Of a stretch of 41,484 bases of DNA, positions 26,749-37,183 are shown piece by piece; the stretch's first letter is position 1, and each line of letters begins with the position of its first letter. Where the stretch lies: positions 1 through 41,484 of the forward strand of contig JBBISA010000038.1 in the NCBI GenBank assembly GCA_037441525.1. The letters are read 5' to 3'. The notes under the pieces were generated by a model that ran no database searches, was not told the origin of the DNA, and was given only the letters and a program-made list of their open reading frames with translations. A program made the translations under genes and the position numbers. This DNA is from SKVR01 sp037441525. Lineage in GTDB: Bacteria > Bacteroidota > Bacteroidia > Bacteroidales > UBA7960.

Positions 26749-29145
26749 TTACCGTATTTTGTATGAAACATTTAGCATGGGAATAATAGGAATGAAAGAA
26801 ACTGATTTAATGCTCTCTTTAACATCAATTATATTCCCTTCTCTATCTCTGTTTACATTGGTTTCAATGTACATATAAAATGAATTCTTTCGATAATAAG
26901 CATTGTAAACATTAAAGCTTATCCCCAGTTCCTGGTTATTTTTTATTTTAAGTGTATAGTCGAAAGAAATATCTAACCTGTGGTACAGGGGAAGTTTATC
27001 ATTGTTTAAACCTGTATAGATATAATGATTAAACCCGAAAGGATTATTATTGACTAACCCGTTTGGGAAACTAATGCGCTGGCCATCATTTAACGTCCAC
27101 ATTGCCCCAAACCGCCAGGATTTTGAGATCATTGCCGATGCGAATACATTCAGAACATGTTCTCTATTGTATTTATATGGAAACCATCGGCTATTATTTA
27201 TTTCAGAGAATTGCCTAAAATGCCTGCTAAAGGTATAATTTATATTTCCAGTGAGTTTACCTCGATTTTTTTCAAGCATAATTTCCCATCCATAACCTTT
27301 CCCCTTTCCGCTACCCAATAATTTTTCTTCCCATCTGTAGGCAAGATAACGATCCTTATTAAATGGCAGAAAAAAACAAGGTCCTTCATGGTTTTGAAAT
27401 AAATATGGGTTTGAAAGGAATACTCATTCCTGAATAGGCTCTTAAGATAGCCCAATGAATATTGATAAGATTTTTCAGGTTTATATTGAGATGTTGCCGG
27501 AACCCATACTAAATTTCGCATAAGCTGTTCGTTCTTTGACAATGCATGATTGTACTTGCTCATAACTGTATACGATGCGCTGAAAGTTCCAATTTTATCA
27601 AATGAATAATTGAGAGAAACTCTTGGTTCAGGATTAATATAAAATGCATCATGGGCTTTAAACATTGACAATCTGCCCCCCCATTATATTTAAATTGAAA
27701 AATAAGGTTGTTTCAATGCCAGAATACAATGCCATTTCGGTTGCTTCACTGGCAGGTTCTGCAAGAATTTTTCCTATGGTTGCTAAAGTATCAGAAAAGG
27801 TATTGGCATAAATTCCAGGATTATAAAAATGCTTTATAGCTGATAATCCTGATTTTATTGCTGTGTTTTTGCCTATGTTATACGTGGTGTGGCTTTCAAG
27901 GGAAAAATCATGCAATCCTGAATTTTCAGAAGAAATATTTCTGCTTAAAAGGTAGGGAATATAACTGAATGTTCGGGTTTCGGGATGGTAAACTACATCT
28001 CGCCAAAACATTGTGTTCCTTTCGGTTATTTCGTTAGATTGTCTATTGAAAGACGCGATGAACTCAACAAAAAGCCTGGAATCAATAAGGTGAAAAGATT
28101 TTAGACTTGCCAGTGTATTAAACCGATCGAACCTTGTATTATCAACACTTGTGTAAAAAATATTCCAAACCTTATAATAATCAGCCCCACCGAACAGGGT
28201 AAGCTGAATTCTGTTCGCTGAATTAAAATTGTGATTTACCTTAAAATTAAAATCTGCAAAAGTATACCCAAAATCACTAACATCATCATAAAAGCCACTG
28301 GGTTTTTCATCATAAAATCGCTTTATTTTTTTTGTTTTAAATAAATCGAGGTATGAACTTCTCATGGCAAGTATATACGATGTTTTATTGTTTCGACCAA
28401 GGGGTCCTTCGATGGCAATCTTAGAATTTATTATACCAAGGTCAACTTTAAATTCAGTTTTCTGATTATTACCATCCCGAAATTGAATATCGGTTACTGA
28501 CGATAATCGACCTCCAAAGCGGGGTGGATAATAATTTTTGTAGATTGTTACACTTTTAAGTGCATCAGAATTAAAAATTGAGAAAAAATTAAAAAGATGC
28601 CCGGTATTATAAATATGGGCGCCATCCAAAACGAATAAATTTTGGTCGGTACCACCACCTCTAACCGAAAAACTGGAGAAACCCTCATTGCCACCAGCAA
28701 TACCAGGAAAAACAGTAAGTGTTTTTATTATGTCGCGCTCGCCCCCCAATGAAGGAACTCTGGAAAGCGATATTGGTGAAAATGTAAATTTTCCTTCTTT
28801 AAAATTATTAGCACTATGGGCCTGCACCACATCAATTCCTGGTAATTCAACCACAAGTGGCTTTAGTTCAATTGTAAAGGTGTAACTGCTGCTTTCGGTA
28901 TACATTATAGTGTCAGATGTGTATCCTATCATGCTAACAATCCACGATGACTCGCGTTGAAAACTCAGGCAATAAAACCCATTTGCATCTGAGCTAATAC
29001 CCCGGAATGTTCCTATCTCCCTGAAATTAGCACCGGGGAGACGTTCACCTGTATTTTTATCCGTAACATATCCGCAAATGGTTTGGGCACATATTGGGAA
29101 ACAGGCATATAAAACAAGAATTAAGGTTATTAGTCGGAGGTTCAT
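26749..29145 (-). pseudogene. TonB-dependent receptor broken by two homopolymer frameshifts
   Basis: Three overlapping frames form one receptor of about 798 residues. The 5' part (29145-27658) has a signal peptide (VLYACFPICAQ), a carboxypeptidase-like domain (TICGYVTDKNTGERLPGANF) and the plug domain (FPGIAGGNEGFSSFSVRGGGTDQNLFVLDGAHIYN ... YPPRFGGRLSSVTDI). Within a run of seven G on the coding strand (27676-27682) one base fewer would restore IMGGRLSMFKAHDAFYINPEPRVSLNYSF. Within a run of seven T (coding strand, about 27370-27376) one base more would restore DLVFFLPFNKDRYLAYRWEEKLLGSGKGKGYGWEI. The last part (27318-26749) holds the terminal barrel strands and ends NVSYKIR. It pairs with the DUF4249 gene downstream. 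The two shifts cancel in length, but the 5' product stops at 27658. Confidence 0.85.
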
Positions 29146-29195
29146 TGATGAAACTTTTTTGAGTATAGAAACGTATTTAGCAAATTAAATGGGAA

Positions 29196-29223
29196 ATTCG
29201 GGGGCAGGTACCTGCCCCCGAAT
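29196..29223. repeat. Perfect 28-bp palindrome
   Basis: The arms ATTCGGGGGCAGGT (29196-29209) and ACCTGCCCCCGAAT (29210-29223) match without a loop. It lies between the end of the lipoprotein gene (29300) and the start of the TonB receptor (29145), both on the minus strand. It could act as a terminator for the former or as a protein-binding site for the latter. In a transcript the central bases would have to open as a loop. Confidence 0.7.
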
Positions 29224-29299
29224 GAAAATAAACCATTTTTACTCTTTACAAAAAGCATTGTAAACATAACCATTGAAAATCTTAATTTGAGCGTCCTTT

Positions 29300-30331
29300 C
29301 TAATAAGCCCCACATTGGATTTCAGCCCAATTGTCATTGGTTCCCCTATGTTTATATTTGTTTTTGTTAATCCAATAAAAAACACCTTGATAATTCCCCT
29401 GTTCACTCCAACAACCATAACCTTCCTGTCCAATAACTGCAAAGTGAACGATGCCAATATCATCTTGGGTGTCTTTTTTATGGTAATTAACCAAACTTAT
29501 TTGCCCAAGAAAATTATAGGCCTCATATTTTAAATCTATTTCATTTGTTGTGCTGTATACCATCCAATTCCCCCAGAAATTCTTTTTAGTGGGTGTGCCT
29601 TCAGACCAAGCAATAGTTCTAAATCGGCAATAGGCTTCACCATTGCAGGCAGATGGATAGCTTATTGTTTCATATTGGCGAATTATGTCGCATTTAAGCT
29701 TTGCTTTCCTATCAGAGCCATATTGTATTTCTTTGGTTTGAGATGATCCACAAGCCACATAATTTTTAATAAAATCTACGTTATAATCAAATCTAAGAAC
29801 ACCTTCCACATCATTCTTTGTTTCTGATGCTAAAAAAAGATCTTCCAAACTCCCATTCAAAGAAATAAGCATCTCCATTTCCTTATATAAGTGGATTTGT
29901 GATCCTATCTTAACTAAACCCTGTCTGTTTACAATATTTCTTATTAATGGATTATCAATGCGTGGAGAAATTACATCGTCCTCTATTTTAATAATATCGG
30001 AGTAATCTGCCAGTAACTGTTTATATTCCCTTTCAGAAAGTTTCGAATGCGCTTTTTCAGCAAACTCCTTATAAATAGTAGCATACGATTTAAACCCATC
30101 TGATTTTACAAGATTATCAGCAGTATATACATTTAACTCAATAAGTTTATCAATTAACTGGTTGTAGGTGTTCTCATCAGCAAACTCATAAAAAGTGTCA
30201 ATTTTTAGACTGTTTGTTTTCTGAGATGAGCTATCTGCTTCATTGCTTGATCTATCTATGATTTCATCGCTACAACTACTTAATAAAGAAGCGATAATTA
30301 TAATTATGGTTAATTCAAAAATTTTTCTCAT
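29300..30331 (-). CDS. Lipoprotein of unknown function
   Basis: This 343-residue protein has signal IIIIIASLLSSC (Cys20) and a Ser/Asn-rich linker (about 20-42). A helical region rich in Lys, Glu and Leu follows (about 45-130: FADENTYNQLIDKLIELN ... LSEREYKQLLADYSDI). The C-terminal part is Cys-, Trp- and aromatic-rich (about 195-343), with YVACGSSQTKEIQYG, YPSACNGEAYCRFRTIAW, FWGNWMVYSTTNEIDLKYEAYNFLGQ and a Cys close to the C-terminus. I do not recognise the family. The five or more Cys suggest disulfides in the exported part. The frame is intact. It lies upstream of the TonB receptor on the same strand, separated by a palindrome. Confidence 0.75.
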   Translation of the reverse strand: MRKIFELTIIIIIASLLSSCSDEIIDRSSNEADSSSQKTNSLKIDTFYEFADENTYNQLIDKLIELNVYTADNLVKSDGFKSYATIYKEFAEKAHSKLSEREYKQLLADYSDIIKIEDDVISPRIDNPLIRNIVNRQGLVKIGSQIHLYKEMEMLISLNGSLEDLFLASETKNDVEGVLRFDYNVDFIKNYVACGSSQTKEIQYGSDRKAKLKCDIIRQYETISYPSACNGEAYCRFRTIAWSEGTPTKKNFWGNWMVYSTTNEIDLKYEAYNFLGQISLVNYHKKDTQDDIGIVHFAVIGQEGYGCWSEQGNYQGVFYWINKNKYKHRGTNDNWAEIQCGAY

Positions 30332-31137
30332 AATACTTGCTTTTTGGGGTTTTAAAATAATTTACTCAATAACTAATATACAGTTAAATTAACTAAATCC
30401 TTATACGCTAATATTATGGGGGTAAATCTTTTCGTGGAAGATAAAGGCTGGAATTATTAAAAATAAAGATCGCACTACAATATATTTCAACACAATTACA
30501 TATTCGCAATGTGTGTGTGTAACCACAATGTAACAGGGTTACAACTTCCCTTATTAAATAGAAAAAGACAAAATGAATTTATGAGAATTTTAAACCCTGG
30601 CAATTTGTGAAAGAAAGAGTTATCTTTTTTAGTCTGCTTTTCGGATGGAAAATTTAATTGCAAAATAGATGATTTACTTTGTTTCTGTTTCAGAAAAAAA
30701 GTAATCTTCAGTTTCAATAAATCAAAATCTCTTGGAATGTTCATTAACCCCTTTGTAGTTCCAAAATAATTTAAAATGCGAAAAAGAATTTAAAATTATT
30801 TTTTAATATGGTATAAATATCATTATTGGCAATAATATCTGCTTGCGAAAATAATAAAAAAAGAAAATCAATTACAATGCAGAAAATATTATTTCAAAAT
30901 ACATAGCATCCGATAATCATACAATGCACTACTCATCTGATTTTATATTACTTAACAACCATTCAAATTTAAAGGTTATATGTTCTGATTAAAGATCTAA
31001 TACTACCATTGCAATAACACCTCCATCCTTTACCTTATTTTAAATATGGTAACTAAGGACGATTGCGAACAATTGAATTAAACTTATCGGCGGCTAAATC
31101 ATTATTTAACCAAGTTACTTATTGCTTATTTTAATTA
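30332..31137. other. Long non-coding stretch
   Basis: About 800 bp, very AT-rich. An 82-codon minus-strand frame (30496-30744) has no signal peptide, no recognisable domain and poor composition, so I leave it out. No RNA gene or repeat is recognised. Confidence 0.5.
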
Positions 31138-31177
31138 AAAAGCCCTGGTGGAATAAGTTGATTCCACCAGGGCTTTT
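31138..31177 (-). terminator. Strong hairpin terminator of the small LysM-like ORF
   Basis: A perfect 17-bp stem (AAAAGCCCTGGTGGAAT at 31138-31154 with its complement at 31161-31177) and a 6-nt loop, 38 bp after the stop of the minus-strand ORF at 31216. The minus strand continues into T-rich sequence after the stem (TTTTTAATT). Confidence 0.8.
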
Positions 31178-31215
31178 GTATTGTTTTATAAGCTTTAAAT
31201 GATTGCTTTACCCTT

Positions 31216-31395
31216 CTATACCAGGTAAATAAATTTCCGGTTGGTAAAGCCTAACTGACGATTGATATCGGAGAGCGTGTCGCCGGAATGGTACTGCAGA
31301 TAGGTATCGTCATCGTGATGCAGGGAAATTCTCCCTCCCCTGCTCTTTTGCCTTTGAAGCGAACCGGAACAGGGCTTTTTTCTTTTGTCGAACAT
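31216..31395 (-). CDS. Small basic protein with LysM-like C-terminus
   Basis: A 59-residue frame from ATG at 31395. The N-terminal half is basic (MFDKRKKPCSGSLQRQKSRGGR) and has no signal peptide. The C-terminal half, YLQYHSGDTLSDINRQLGFT, resembles the first part of a LysM repeat (typically xVxxGDTLxxIAxxxGxx). A 17-bp hairpin terminator directly downstream supports a real transcription unit. LysM motifs normally bind peptidoglycan, but the lack of a signal peptide and the incomplete motif leave the role open. It could also be the remnant of a longer protein. Confidence 0.5.
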   Translation of the reverse strand: MFDKRKKPCSGSLQRQKSRGGRISLHHDDDTYLQYHSGDTLSDINRQLGFTNRKFIYLV

Positions 31396-31615
31396 AATCT
31401 ATGTTTTAAGTAATTTTTTCGTTATTTCGGCTTATTTTCTGACATGAATGTAAACATAAATTCAGTTCGGTTTTACTGGTTTTTGTTTTTTTATGAGATT
31501 TTTATACATCCGAGTTTAGATTACGAGTTTATAAAACCTATAAAATGAAATGGATCGACAAATCAACTACACACAATATTATCTTTATGAAATTCTGTTC
31601 AATATGCATTAAACG

Positions 31616-33652
31616 CTAACCTTCTTTAGACTCCTTTAATCTCACCAACATTCTTATATTCCGGGCCTGCTTCACAAAATCATTCAGTTCCTTCATTTTC
31701 TGAAAATCTTCTTTTGGCATAAAATCTTTAAGAATAGTGTAGGTTGATTGAATGGTAAGAGAATTATCGGATGCGTGAAATGTTAATGTATAGGCACCAT
31801 ATTCATTTTTCAATTCCCGGTTAGCTTGTTCAGCTCCTATCAGTCGAACCGGTGAAGGAAAGTTCAGCACTACCATACTAAGATCAGTATAGATAAAATC
31901 GAAATAGTAGTCCATATCGGCAGTTTCTTCGTCGGGCAGATCAACCATACTTTGTTGCAATAAGCTGACAAGGTAAATACTAACAAGGCTTTCGTTAATG
32001 AAGGTTATCCCATTTTGAATGGTGCCCTTTGCATTTATTGTAAAAACATAGGATTTCTGCTTCTTAAGGTCAAATTTTGTAATTGTATCGATCTGGATGG
32101 AGGTGCCCCGGCCCTCAAATTCTGACAGGGCCTGATAATAATCGCCTATTTCCTTGTCCTGGTATAATTGGCCCATAAACCGCCTTAATTCGGTAGATAT
32201 GCCACCCGATGCAGTTAGCATGGAATTGAACGAAATGCTCTTCTCCTTTGCATCAACATCGCAGAAAAAGGTTTGCCTTATGTAGCTCATCCTTTCATCC
32301 ATTCCCGGCAGTTTAATAACATTGGTAATCACCGAATCGGCTACTTCCATTTGCAGGTCTTTTCTGATAAATTGCTCTCTCCGGAAAACGGGCCTGCCTC
32401 TGAAAGGTTTGGCAATTACAGCTTCGGTATTGTACAGAGAAACGGGTAATTCATTTAACTGGTATTTGTGATACAGATCTGGTGGGTATAATAAGTTGAA
32501 CGACCCATCGGGCTTTTTGAAAGCAAAGAACATGTGGTCTACTTCCTGGACTCTGATGTAGTCTTGCTCAATAGCGCCCTGTCGTCGGCTTCGTCCGAAT
32601 CCTGCCCAGTAAACAATTTCAAGATCTTCCAGAATTTCGCGGTACAACCGCCTTATACTAATGGGGTTGAAACGGCCTTTATAAAGGAAGTACCCACTCG
32701 ATTTTATCAACTCATGTTTCTAAAGGGGCTCAATGACATAGTTCTGCATTATGTCGTCAAGCAAAAGTTCAAGGGTCTGAAATTTATCAACATCACCGGC
32801 GTTTTTTAAAACACTGCGTTTCCACTTTTTGTATTGTGATGCATGCTGGCGGTCGGCCATCATGGGCTGGGTAAAAACATTAAACGACTGGTTATAAATG
32901 TGTTTGTAGGTTTTTAAACTGTTTTCGTTTGCAAAAACCGTGTAATGAACATAGGGCAGTTCGCAAAATGGGCAGGTGTATTCGTTGTATTTTATACCTG
33001 GCAGATTTTCGAGCCTGAACAAACAGGTAACCAGAGAATCAGTTGTTTCAATAATGGGTTCGGGGTGGTTGTTATTTTTCTTTATGTCGAGATGCAGATA
33101 GTTGGGAATAGAAATTTTGTAAATCTCAGCCAGGTTGGGGATTTCTCTGAAAGGAAGAATATAGGTGCCTGTCTCCGGGTCTCTTATCCTTTCTGTAAAT
33201 AAAAAGTTTACCTCTAATGTATCGCCAGGCTCAATGCCCGGTATGGGTAATACTATCTGGCCACTTTCACCAAGTGCAGGCATGTATTTAAAAACATCGG
33301 CAGAGTCAATCTCAGCAAGCACACCATCGGCTTTGGTGGTTTTAATGTTAAATGATTTAATCTGATCGAGTGCATATCTGGAAACATTAAAATACGCATA
33401 GTTTTCCACACCCGACCTGTTGTTAAAAACCATTTTATATGAAACAGAAGTGTTTTTCCGGTATACCTGGAAGATCTTCGAAAAGCTGACGTTTGTATTT
33501 TAATACACAATGTATGCATCGGCATTGAGGAGCTGATCCCTAAAATCGGGCGATGTTGCCGGTGTGTTGCTGGTGTTTGCATTCCCAATCAATGCCAGGT
33601 TTACCAGCAGAAGTAAAACACTAACCCTTGGTTTTAAGAATAACAGGTTCAT
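31616..33652 (-). pseudogene. DUF3857/transglutaminase-like exported protein with two in-frame stops
   Basis: From ATG at 33652 the frame gives a signal peptide (MNLLFLKPRVSVLLLLVNLALIGNA) and meets TAA at codon 51 (33500-33502) and TAG at codon 311 (32720-32722). With both read through it is 678 residues. The part after the first stop (NTNVSFSKIFQVYRKNTSVSYKMVFNNRSGVENYAYFNV) is a DUF3857-like beta domain. The middle has a CPFC pair (EYTCPFCELP) and a transglutaminase-like fold pattern (NPISIRRLYREILEDLEIVYW), but the catalytic Cys seen in its upstream neighbour is not recognisable. The C-terminus is a beta-rich tail. Its start overlaps the end of the upstream gene by about 32 bp, so the two formed one operon, probably acting together in the periplasm. 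Confidence 0.72.
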
Positions 33653-35449
33653 TGAAAAAGTTGTTAAATGAGTTCAGCACCTGATTTACAGCGTCAATAT
33701 TGTTTTTATCGATAAAAATATGGTCGAGATTGAAATCGTGCTCAAAGTTTATAATGTTACCCGAGGGTTGGTAACAGACAGGGCCACCGAAATGCCATCG
33801 GCCGAAAAGGTATTTTGAATGGGATGAAACGATTCAAAAGGTCTTTCAACATCAATACTTACATTTACCGTTTTGCTTATGGTGTTTCTAAGAAAAGTTC
33901 CATCAATAACCGTGTTTCTCTCCACACTTTCGATAAGCCGCGGCAGGAAATCGAAGAACAAAAACAGATTTTCATTATCACTGATCATTCTCCCCTTTAC
34001 CGAAAGTTCTCCACTGGCCTCGATGTAACCGGGATGATCAGCTATAGCGATCCCTTTAACCTGCTGGTTGTTAAATATTGACTCGAAGTGTTTTTTACCG
34101 TGTCCTCTAACTTTGTCATCGTTCAGATCGAGGAATGTTCGTTTGAGGAAATTGCCTGCTATGCCGTTATACCGGGCATCGAAGGCGCCATCTAATTGCA
34201 TTAGATCGGGGTTCATTACAAGGGAAATATAGTAACCAATCCGGTTTTCGGGGGCTGGCAAGGCATGATGGCGCAAAAATTCGCCCCCATGGCTGTTAAT
34301 GATAAAAACAGTCCGGTTTTGCAGGCTTTCTACCGGCAAGCCGGGCAGGTGAATGGGATCGGTAGGATCAAGCAATAATGGGCTTCCATTGATATACATT
34401 ACACAAATAACATGGTTGGCTGAACCTAATACCGGGAAATCGCAATCGCTTATGTGGTTAAACGTTGCAGCCAGTGCAAGATCAGATCTTATCCCTTTAT
34501 AATTAAGCGCTTCACACAAAAAGTTCAACAGGTCTTTGCAATCGCCGTATTTTAATCGGAATACTTCGCTGGCCGGTGTGGGAATAAATGCACCCATGCC
34601 CACCTGAATGGAAACATTTTTAAACCTGGTTCGCACATAATCATAAAGGGTTTTAACGATAACAGTGGTATCAGAAATTCCCTGGGTAATTTCGTCAATC
34701 TTTTTAATGGCTGTATCGCTCAGTCCTTTAGTAGGTTCATACCGCTCAACCAGCCATTGGTTAAAATATCCCTGTTCGTTGTTAAAATGGGTTTCGGGCA
34801 CAACAATGGTGCGCATGATTGGAACCGTAAGGTTTCTGTAAATGCCAAAATACATCATCGGATCGCTTTCTACCTTTGCCGGGACAACCTTAACAGTTAA
34901 CCTGTGTGCTGACCCCACATTAAGTGAATCGATTGCCAGATAACTCATCATGTTTTCGTTGTTGATCCGGTAAGTCAGCCTGTATTGTTGATGAATTGTA
35001 AGATCATACCTTAAGGAATCGGTTTCGAAATAGGAAAAAAAGCGCAGATCGGCCAGATACATTAATTGGTTGCAGGTAATAGTATAAGTTACTATTACCT
35101 CGGTGTTGGCCGGAATAACCACAGATTTCACCCTGCGGCAGTTGATATAATCAAGGTTGATGGTTTCTTCGGATGCCTGGATGTTTCTCATGCGAATGTG
35201 CTGAGAATTTTGAATTCTGTAAACCCTCACCTCGCTTACCTTCTCCAGCACATGATCGTATAAAACAGGATAAACAACAGGCTGTGGGCTGCTTTTCAGT
35301 TTTATGGAAACCTGGGTTACAAAAGTGCTGTCGTTAATTATCCGTGTGCTTTCGTGGCGGTTTGTAATACGGATATTATTGGCTGAAACATTTGTGTTGG
35401 CTAAGCCTAATAAAGTTAAAATTACAAACGCGTAAATATGATATTTCAT
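33621..35449 (-). pseudogene. DUF3857 and transglutaminase-domain protein, frameshifted near the 3' end
   Basis: The intact part (35449-33749, 566 residues) has a signal peptide (YAFVILTLLGLANTNVSA), a DUF3857 domain (about 30-220), and a transglutaminase core with Cys304 in KYGDCKDLLNFL, His346 in SANHVICVMY and Asp361 in LLLDPTDP. Near 33757-33763 one C appears to be missing. Restoring it gives SGNIINFEHDFNLDHIFIDKNNIDAVNQVLNSFNNFFNEPVILKTKG to a stop at 33621, a typical family C-terminus that overlaps the next start. The current product loses about 43 terminal residues and gains three foreign ones. All catalytic residues remain, so it may still be active. The family includes exported cysteine proteases or peptidoglycan- and protein-processing enzymes; the substrate is unknown. 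Confidence 0.75.
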
Positions 35450-36304
35450 TTAATTGACCTATTGCATTGTTAATAAACACCTTGCAAACCATAAACCTAC
35501 AGTATTACCCTCCTCCCTTTCAGTTACAAAGAAAAGAAATTTAAGTTAATTTCAACAAAATTAATTGAGTTTAATTTTTATCATATACATGACTTAAGCC
35601 ATTTTCTGATGACCGACATTGAAAATTATTCAGTCTAAACTAATGAAAATATTATCAGTAAGCTGCCAAATCAGGGAATATAAATATTTTTCGATCTAAA
35701 ATAGAATTGAATTTTTATCTCGAGCGCACATTTGCAATTTTATTGATGATATGCACCTGTTCCTGAATAGGGTAATCCGGCTAAATAGCTATTAGTCAAT
35801 ATATTATTTTTTCTGCGATAACCATTACCACATGAATGAAAATATGGTTCTACTACCATTTTTTTAATGTTCAAAGTTTCATCCGTAAATAATTTTTTAG
35901 TTAAGGTCTCCCGTCAATACGGGAGAACCAAACATGTTCTAAAACTTATTCTCATCGGTGTTAGTGTTTTGCAAAACATGTGGGTTTCATGTTAAATCGT
36001 TAAACATTAATATCACTGAAAACTTGCAAAGCATCATTCTTCCTTCAGGTCAACCCGAAACCAACTAATAACGCCGATTAAATCACGTTAAACTATTCAG
36101 GTTCATCAAGATTGGCTATATGCCCGGCGCTATTTGGCTGAGCAACCTTTGCACTGAAATTATTTGACTATTACAAGCTCATCACAATCGTTAATCATTG
36201 ATTTGTTGACCATTCATGATCAATACTGTTCGGTTTCGGTCATTAGTGCAAATTAATAAACACTCAATAAAAGTTGGACTCTTGCAGGAATGACACCAGC
36301 TGGT
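35450..36304. other. Long non-coding stretch with small repeats
   Basis: About 850 bp of AT-rich sequence with no supportable ORF. It carries a 19-bp element that recurs near the end of the window (35844-35862) and a 7-bp hairpin (CTCCCGT / ACGGGAG, 35908-35925). No promoter match for the flanking minus-strand gene is convincing. Confidence 0.5.
35844..35862. repeat. 19-bp dyad element, copy 1
   Basis: ATGGTTCTACTACCATTTT contains the inverted arms ATGGT / ACCAT. An identical 19-bp copy is at 41428-41446 and the flanks are also similar. Both copies are in long non-coding stretches. Confidence 0.6.
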
Positions 36305-36727
36305 TCAGACCTTTTCCAGTTTTATTGAAATATGCCGGGTCACCAGGTGGATATGATCATCATCCCTCATATCAAATTGCACAGTCCTTCCTTCGGTATG
36401 ATTTGTGGCTTTTTTCCACTGATCTTTTATATAATCAGGCAGATCGCTGGCCGATAGAGCTTCCAAAGATTTTTCGCCCAGGGTAAATGCTACTCTGAAA
36501 TAACCATTGCAGGGGATAACGAAAAACAGGTTCTTTTTCTTTAACAGCATTTTTAGCACCCATCCCGATTTGGCCCCATAAAATTTCCATTCGGTAGTCG
36601 TATCGCCGTAATTTTTGCTAATATAGTTCCTGATGTTTTCAAAAAGGACTAAGGTGGTCCCCAATGCCGCGGCAAGCATGAAATCATCGGGGAACTGGGC
36701 TTTGTTATTAAAATAACTGGCGGACAT
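36305..36727 (-). CDS. DUF3788 family protein
   Basis: This 140-residue cytoplasmic protein has no signal peptide. The layout matches DUF3788: TTTEWKFYGAKSGWVLKMLLKKKNLFFVIPCNGYFRVAFTLGEKSLEAL, followed by LPDYIKDQWKKATNHTEGRTVQFDM near the end. The family is small, widespread in Firmicutes and Bacteroidota, and of unknown function. The length is normal and the frame intact. It stands alone on the minus strand, downstream of the alpha/beta-hydrolase relic's position. Confidence 0.82.
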   Translation of the reverse strand: MSASYFNNKAQFPDDFMLAAALGTTLVLFENIRNYISKNYGDTTTEWKFYGAKSGWVLKMLLKKKNLFFVIPCNGYFRVAFTLGEKSLEALSASDLPDYIKDQWKKATNHTEGRTVQFDMRDDDHIHLVTRHISIKLEKV

Positions 36728-36743
36728 GGGATATAGAAACTTT

Positions 36744-36962
36744 TCAATTGTTTTGCATAAATGTAGTTAAATCAATCTTCAAAATATCATTCTCCATAAT
36801 TTCCCTGAATTTTTCCGATTCTTCAAACAGGGGCTGTGGGCAGAATTTTCAAAAATATAAAAAGCTTTTGGGGGCGCATGCAAACGTTCAAAATAATCTC
36901 TTGTAAGATCAACATTTACAGTCAGGTCGTACTTACTAAAGGTAAAGGTTTGGAATAATCAT
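36744..36962 (-). pseudogene. Alpha/beta-hydrolase C-terminal relic
   Basis: The minus strand reads TFTFSKYDLTVNVDLTRDYF, then ERLHAPPKAFYIFENSAHSP. After one missing C (in the C-run following AHS) it reads LFEESEKFREIMENDIL to a TGA at 36744-36746. This is the typical C-terminus of alpha/beta-fold hydrolases of the proline-iminopeptidase type, including the catalytic His in NSAHSP. No upstream portion with the nucleophile Ser remains, so the gene is a decayed fragment with a frameshift on top of the truncation. Confidence 0.7.
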
Positions 36963-37144
36963 GAGATTTAAGCATTAATGATTTTCTTTCTTTTATAAGT
37001 TAAATTAAAAACATTTAACCATAATTTCCGGATACTAAATTTAACCAAAAGCTATTGTATTTTCAAACATGTTTTATAGAGCACTGCACTCCAATGTAAT
37101 AGCCGGGCTGGACTAGCCATTTAAAAACATGCCAAAACCATGGT

Positions 37145-37183
37145 AGGGACAGGGTTTGACCTGTCCCTGCTTGACCTGTCCCC
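37145..37183. repeat. GGGACAGG / CCTGTCCC inverted and direct repeat
   Basis: AGGGACAGG (37145-37153) pairs with CCTGTCCCT (37160-37168) over a 6-nt loop. A second CCTGTCCCC follows at 37175-37183, so two alternative hairpins are possible. It lies about 110 bp downstream of the AlkD-like gene and may help terminate it. Confidence 0.55.

Noticed and set aside
30496..30744. 82-codon minus-strand ORF in the long gap
   Set aside because: Phe/Lys-rich low-complexity translation without signal peptide, motif or promoter; likely chance in AT-rich DNA.
30332..31137. Possible structured non-coding RNA in the long AT-rich gap
   Set aside because: No stable stems other than the hairpin at 31138, and no recognised RNA motif.
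33253..33588. 111-codon minus-strand frame at the start of the second transglutaminase-like gene
   Set aside because: It overlaps a frame with a signal peptide and DUF3857-like sequence that continues across the TAA; the alternative frame has no protein-like features.
37145..37183. Possible CRISPR or REP array at the CCTGTCCC repeats
   Set aside because: Only two to three short units with no regular spacers; better described as a hairpin with an extra half-repeat.
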